Source: Parietichytrium sp. I65-24A (taxonomy: Eukaryota > Sar > Bigyra > Thraustochytrida > Thraustochytriidae). Taken from it: a DNA stretch of 64,000 nucleotides. The stretch's first letter is position 1, and every line of letters starts with the position of its first letter. The notes below the pieces were generated by a model. The model did not search any database, was not told the DNA's origin, and saw only the letters and a list, made by a program, of their open reading frames with translations. The position numbers and the translations under genes were made by a program. Location of the stretch: positions 310,001-374,000 of the forward strand of contig BLSF01000041.1 in NCBI GenBank assembly GCA_012862575.1, in the 5' to 3' direction. Below, piece by piece: positions 62,301 through 64,000 of the stretch.

Positions 62301-63215
62301 AGTGCTATAGTAATTGCTTGTCGTACCTCGCCAGCGCAAAAGGCAGACCTTGTAAAGATTGTGCAAGACAATCTTTCCCCTTCTCCGGTGACGCTGGCCA
62401 TTGGTGACGGGGGAAACGACTTGCCGATGATTCAGACAGCTTCGGTTGGCGTAGGGATCTATGGGAAGGAGGGAATGCAAGCGTCCAGCACAGCGGACTT
62501 TGCGATTGCCAAATTCAAATTTCTCAAGCCACTTCTCTTCGTGCACGGAAGAATCGGCTACCTGCGGGTTGCAAAGTGCATTGGTCTCATTTTCTATTCA
62601 AACATTCTCTTCACCTGGGGAATTTTCGTCTACGCAATCGTTTCGCGGTTTAGTGGAACCGCAATTTTCACGGACACTATGTACACCATGTGGAACTATT
62701 TTTTGGCCGTTCCAGTGTTCTTGATCGGCATCTTGGACCGCGACTTCAATCCAATTTACCGCCAAATGGAGTATCCCGCGTCCTACGATACCGGCCGCCT
62801 GAATAAGCTTTTGCGATCGAGTTACGTAGACTGGCAAATGATTCGCGGAATTGTACACGGAAGCTTCGCATTTTTGCTCGTGTTCCTGGGAAGCCAGGTA
62901 CTTTCCCTCGATGCTCTATCTGGGCGCTACTTTATTTGCCTTGTGTTCTTGCTGACGTGGAGGGAAACGCTTGCAGCTTCTTCGTACACGATTTGGTTTG
63001 TCCTTCTTGGGACGTTGCTAAACATCGCTCTTGCGATTGTAATCGTGACGGCCTTTTTTTTGCGCACCATCAACATTTCTCTCTTGTTCTCGTTCGACGC
63101 GAAACAAATCTGGAACTCTCTGTGGGCAATCATCTTTTTTGCATTGCCCGTTGATGTGCTCTTTAGCCTCTTGTTCGTTGACAGCGGGCAGACTGCCACA
63201 TACGGCAGAAAATGA
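59400..63215 (+). CDS. P4-ATPase (phospholipid flippase)
   Basis: 1271 residues from ATG 59400. The phosphorylated Asp437 lies in FSDKTGTLT. Other P-type features follow in order: DGETYLK (actuator), NAESPDEEALVYAA, FSSHRKRMSVVF and CKGAD (nucleotide domain, P4 style), TGDKVETAI, and GDGGNDLPMIQ with the trailing KFL-x-PLLFVHGR. About ten membrane helices are present (two at residues ~55-110, two around 325-400, six after ~1060). The enzyme should flip phospholipids to the cytosolic leaflet, normally with a CDC50 partner that is not in this window. Oddities: the family's DGETNLK has Tyr for Asn, and the helix-4 PISL motif reads PILL. An acidic/Ser-rich insert lies at about 490-640. Confidence 0.93.
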   Translation: MARDDARELCGMAEVEKEGGVEVEVLGCGGNGSGSVSGLSDSNVVRTTKYTRYSFFVLALMLQFKRVGNVYFGFMVVLMLLGLYTRLFDSTIQPWGQFFMLLLILALNITSEGLDDFARHRSDMRTNGQPCTVLVKNPETGNWEFKRSSWGKLRRGQVVLLKNMDIIPADMLVLGTSHMLVDPCAYTETSQIDGETYLKRRFTIPAITRRLFDPVHIPADQQKDNFVFDPDVVGRNLSGMIVRCQAPRGNLSSFSGEAFVDNASGVLPFNYENTLLRGAVLRNTGHALALVLFTGKHTKALMANKGQPLKQSCVDRLVNRVIAKVLLLLLFLVLVSELLYYVGPWDRTENLWYFAGSSDSDGTIFPSWLASICQFLILYKNILPILLYGIQEGLAQFQAKFVNWDENMYCEETGRRTVCNSTNLVQEIGQVQWIFSDKTGTLTRNEMRLVACVAGKSVFGTHDIEKLKEIDEATATADDFTRTVFADLLDALQVPEADAKEKDGNASEPGDETPGHVQSSASSPVQDLLQALVLCHTVLIERESPPEEAEVVESSADEGEIHIGVKSFFPDAELQSDDDTEFPTSADPTVLIRHSHGALSREESFWSNASGLEMKSIPSTSSESSSSDTKRDSAKAKIRYNAESPDEEALVYAANAIGHAKLTGTQGKSSLLIQNAAGEEKEWVVLAVNPFSSHRKRMSVVFRQPDTGEIILICKGADTQMLEKVHSGANEDGSVDFLQDSLDDFARSGMRTLVYGQRHLSEDQFFEWQPMHEKAVNCPDAAEKKKLLHEAACKIEEDLELLGATCVEDRLQEDVGETIATIREAGIKFWLITGDKVETAITIARATALIDTDSHVVRLQGTSKELLDTLTSLMEQFGIPKLPPNRNIAAAKLVTWKEKLMNLLSQTVSRSREGTTASESSGKGKLCIVVDGSTLGLIVPEKNSEGGSSQVGHDQELHDCFLSVVLRSAIVIACRTSPAQKADLVKIVQDNLSPSPVTLAIGDGGNDLPMIQTASVGVGIYGKEGMQASSTADFAIAKFKFLKPLLFVHGRIGYLRVAKCIGLIFYSNILFTWGIFVYAIVSRFSGTAIFTDTMYTMWNYFLAVPVFLIGILDRDFNPIYRQMEYPASYDTGRLNKLLRSSYVDWQMIRGIVHGSFAFLLVFLGSQVLSLDALSGRYFICLVFLLTWRETLAASSYTIWFVLLGTLLNIALAIVIVTAFFLRTINISLLFSFDAKQIWNSLWAIIFFALPVDVLFSLLFVDSGQTATYGRK

Positions 63216-63250
63216 GCAAATGATATATACTTTTTATTTCCTTTTTTCGG
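63216..63250. terminator. 35-bp tail-to-tail spacer
   Basis: Only 35 bp separate the two stop codons. The stretch is T-rich on the plus strand. The 3' ends of the two transcripts must overlap or be processed within the neighbouring CDS. Confidence 0.4.
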
Positions 63251-63939
63251 CTATTCTATTACAACCTCGTCAAGAAGCTTGAAGACCTTCGGGTCGCCGA
63301 CGACTCTTCCGTTGATACGCGCCGCTCGTAACACCTTTGTGGCCTTGTCTTCTACAACCATGGCCTGCGGTATGTACTCCGGCGCGAAATCAACCAACTC
63401 ACTATTCTGCGCGGCCTTCCGACACATGTAGAGAATCCTCCCCTCGTCTCGAGGTTCAGCATGGCGAACTTGAAAAGATAGTTGTGCGGGAGGGATTTCA
63501 GGCTCCTCTTCTGACTTTAAATAGAGCCTGAGAAAAACTGTCTGCACGATGTCGTCAACAGGTGCAAGGGCTCCGGAACCTACATTGCAAACAGAACAAT
63601 TTAATTAGAGTGCCGCAGCTTCCCTCCAAGCAATCCCCGCTCTGCCGCTTTGCGGAAGAGAGTTAGATAAAATAGCTTACCCGAGTCCCCGCAGGCCAGA
63701 ACCTTGCTCATGGGTTTGATGACCGCGATACCCCACGAGTCTAGCACGCTGAGTTGCTTAGATGTAATTGGGTGGTCCCACATGTGCGTATTCATGGCCG
63801 GGGCCACCGCGAAAGGCTTTGAGAAATCCCATGCCCTGCACACCGCAGTGACCAAGTTATCGCACAATCCATTTGCAATCTTCGCTAAGGAGTTTGCTGA
63901 CAGCGGCGCGAACAGCAAGTAATCAGCCCATTTCCTAAG
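63251..63939 (-). CDS. Phosphopantothenoylcysteine decarboxylase (HAL3/PPCDC), 5' partial, two exons visible
   Basis: The visible CDS joins 63681-63939 and 63251-63579 on the minus strand. The upstream end reads LRKWADYLLFAPLSANSLAKIANGLCDNL, preceded at 63940 by a possible acceptor (CGCAG). The true N-terminus, with the active-site His, is in another exon or beyond the window. The flavin/substrate motif PAMNTHMW and the ACGDSGSGAL loop are present, the latter restored by splicing. The enzyme decarboxylates phosphopantothenoylcysteine to phosphopantetheine using FMN in CoA synthesis. After the usual end there are about 85 extra residues (QVRHAEPRDEGRILYM and on) that I do not recognise. Confidence 0.9.
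63580..63680 (-). other. Spliceosomal intron in PPCDC, 101 bp
   Basis: Donor GTAAGC at 63680 and acceptor TGTAG ending at 63580 (minus-strand reading). Removal restores the conserved ACGDSGSGAL segment through a split Gly codon. Confidence 0.92.
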
Positions 63940-64000
63940 CTGCGCGAATCATTCATTCGTTTGTTCAATCATTCATCCTGTCAGCACCAATTCCACCAAC

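Overview
This is a 64-kb piece of a nuclear protist genome. The products are plainly eukaryotic: receptor-type and soluble protein kinases, ESCRT-II SNF8, a P4-ATPase, a vasohibin, a LITAF protein, a mitochondrial bL35, a nucleolar L1-domain protein and a soluble-type adenylyl cyclase. The genes are mostly intronless. I can place only two spliceosomal introns, both short GT-AG introns in SNF8 and in a phosphopantothenoylcysteine decarboxylase. Genes sit on both strands and are often tail-to-tail with short gaps, 35 bp at the closest. They are separated by 1-3 kb gene-free spacers packed with short-unit tandem repeats. My best guess is a stramenopile, perhaps a labyrinthulomycete (thraustochytrid). 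The reasons are PT-rich juxtamembrane stalks, an HRDxS-type kinase, fibro-slime and filamin-like ectodomains, flagellate-type genes (soluble cyclase, vasohibin) and intron-poor genes. A unicellular red alga is the main alternative. This is inference; no rRNA or marker phylogeny is available here.

Layout. At 1-4157 (+) is the 3' part of a transmembrane protein with two kinase domains. It converges on a secreted-type fibro-slime/lectin/filamin-like membrane protein (4527-7373, -). A tRNA-Gly(UCC) lies in the next spacer at 8949. Then come a kinase lacking the catalytic-loop lysine (10281-11705, +), SNF8 (12112-13030, -), a CoA-type Nudix hydrolase (13649-14989, -), an ankyrin protein (16329-17345, +) and a very long EF-hand/IQ/WW protein (17621-21988, -). 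From 22.6 to 29.4 kb the window is sparse. It holds three initiator tRNA-Met genes, each with a 16-nt intron, a small Cys-rich secreted protein, a LITAF-like protein and a coiled-coil protein. From 30.6 to 48.7 kb lie bL35m, a vasohibin, a Zn(II)2Cys6 factor, a four-knuckle CCHC protein, a TrhO-type rhodanese, an unrecognised basic protein and a UTP30/RSL1D1-like protein. From 51.9 kb to the end are a putatively acylated CAMK-type kinase, a two-domain adenylyl cyclase, a P4-ATPase and the phosphopantothenoylcysteine decarboxylase, cut by the window edge.

There are no operons, but themes recur. Signalling is represented by four kinase domains in three genes, a cyclase and a calmodulin-binding scaffold. 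Membrane traffic and lipid asymmetry are represented by SNF8, LITAF and the flippase. Coenzyme A metabolism appears as a synthesis enzyme and a probable degradation enzyme. The most unusual signals are: (1) initiator tRNA genes that all carry an intron forming a GNRA-capped hairpin with the anticodon loop, each preceded at the same distance by a short palindrome; (2) a membrane receptor joining a TKL-like and a MAPKK-like kinase domain in one chain; (3) Zn(II)2Cys6 and HRDVSPEN-kinase genes outside their best-known hosts. Several long reading frames open on TTG or GTG, and I moved those starts to the first in-frame ATG.
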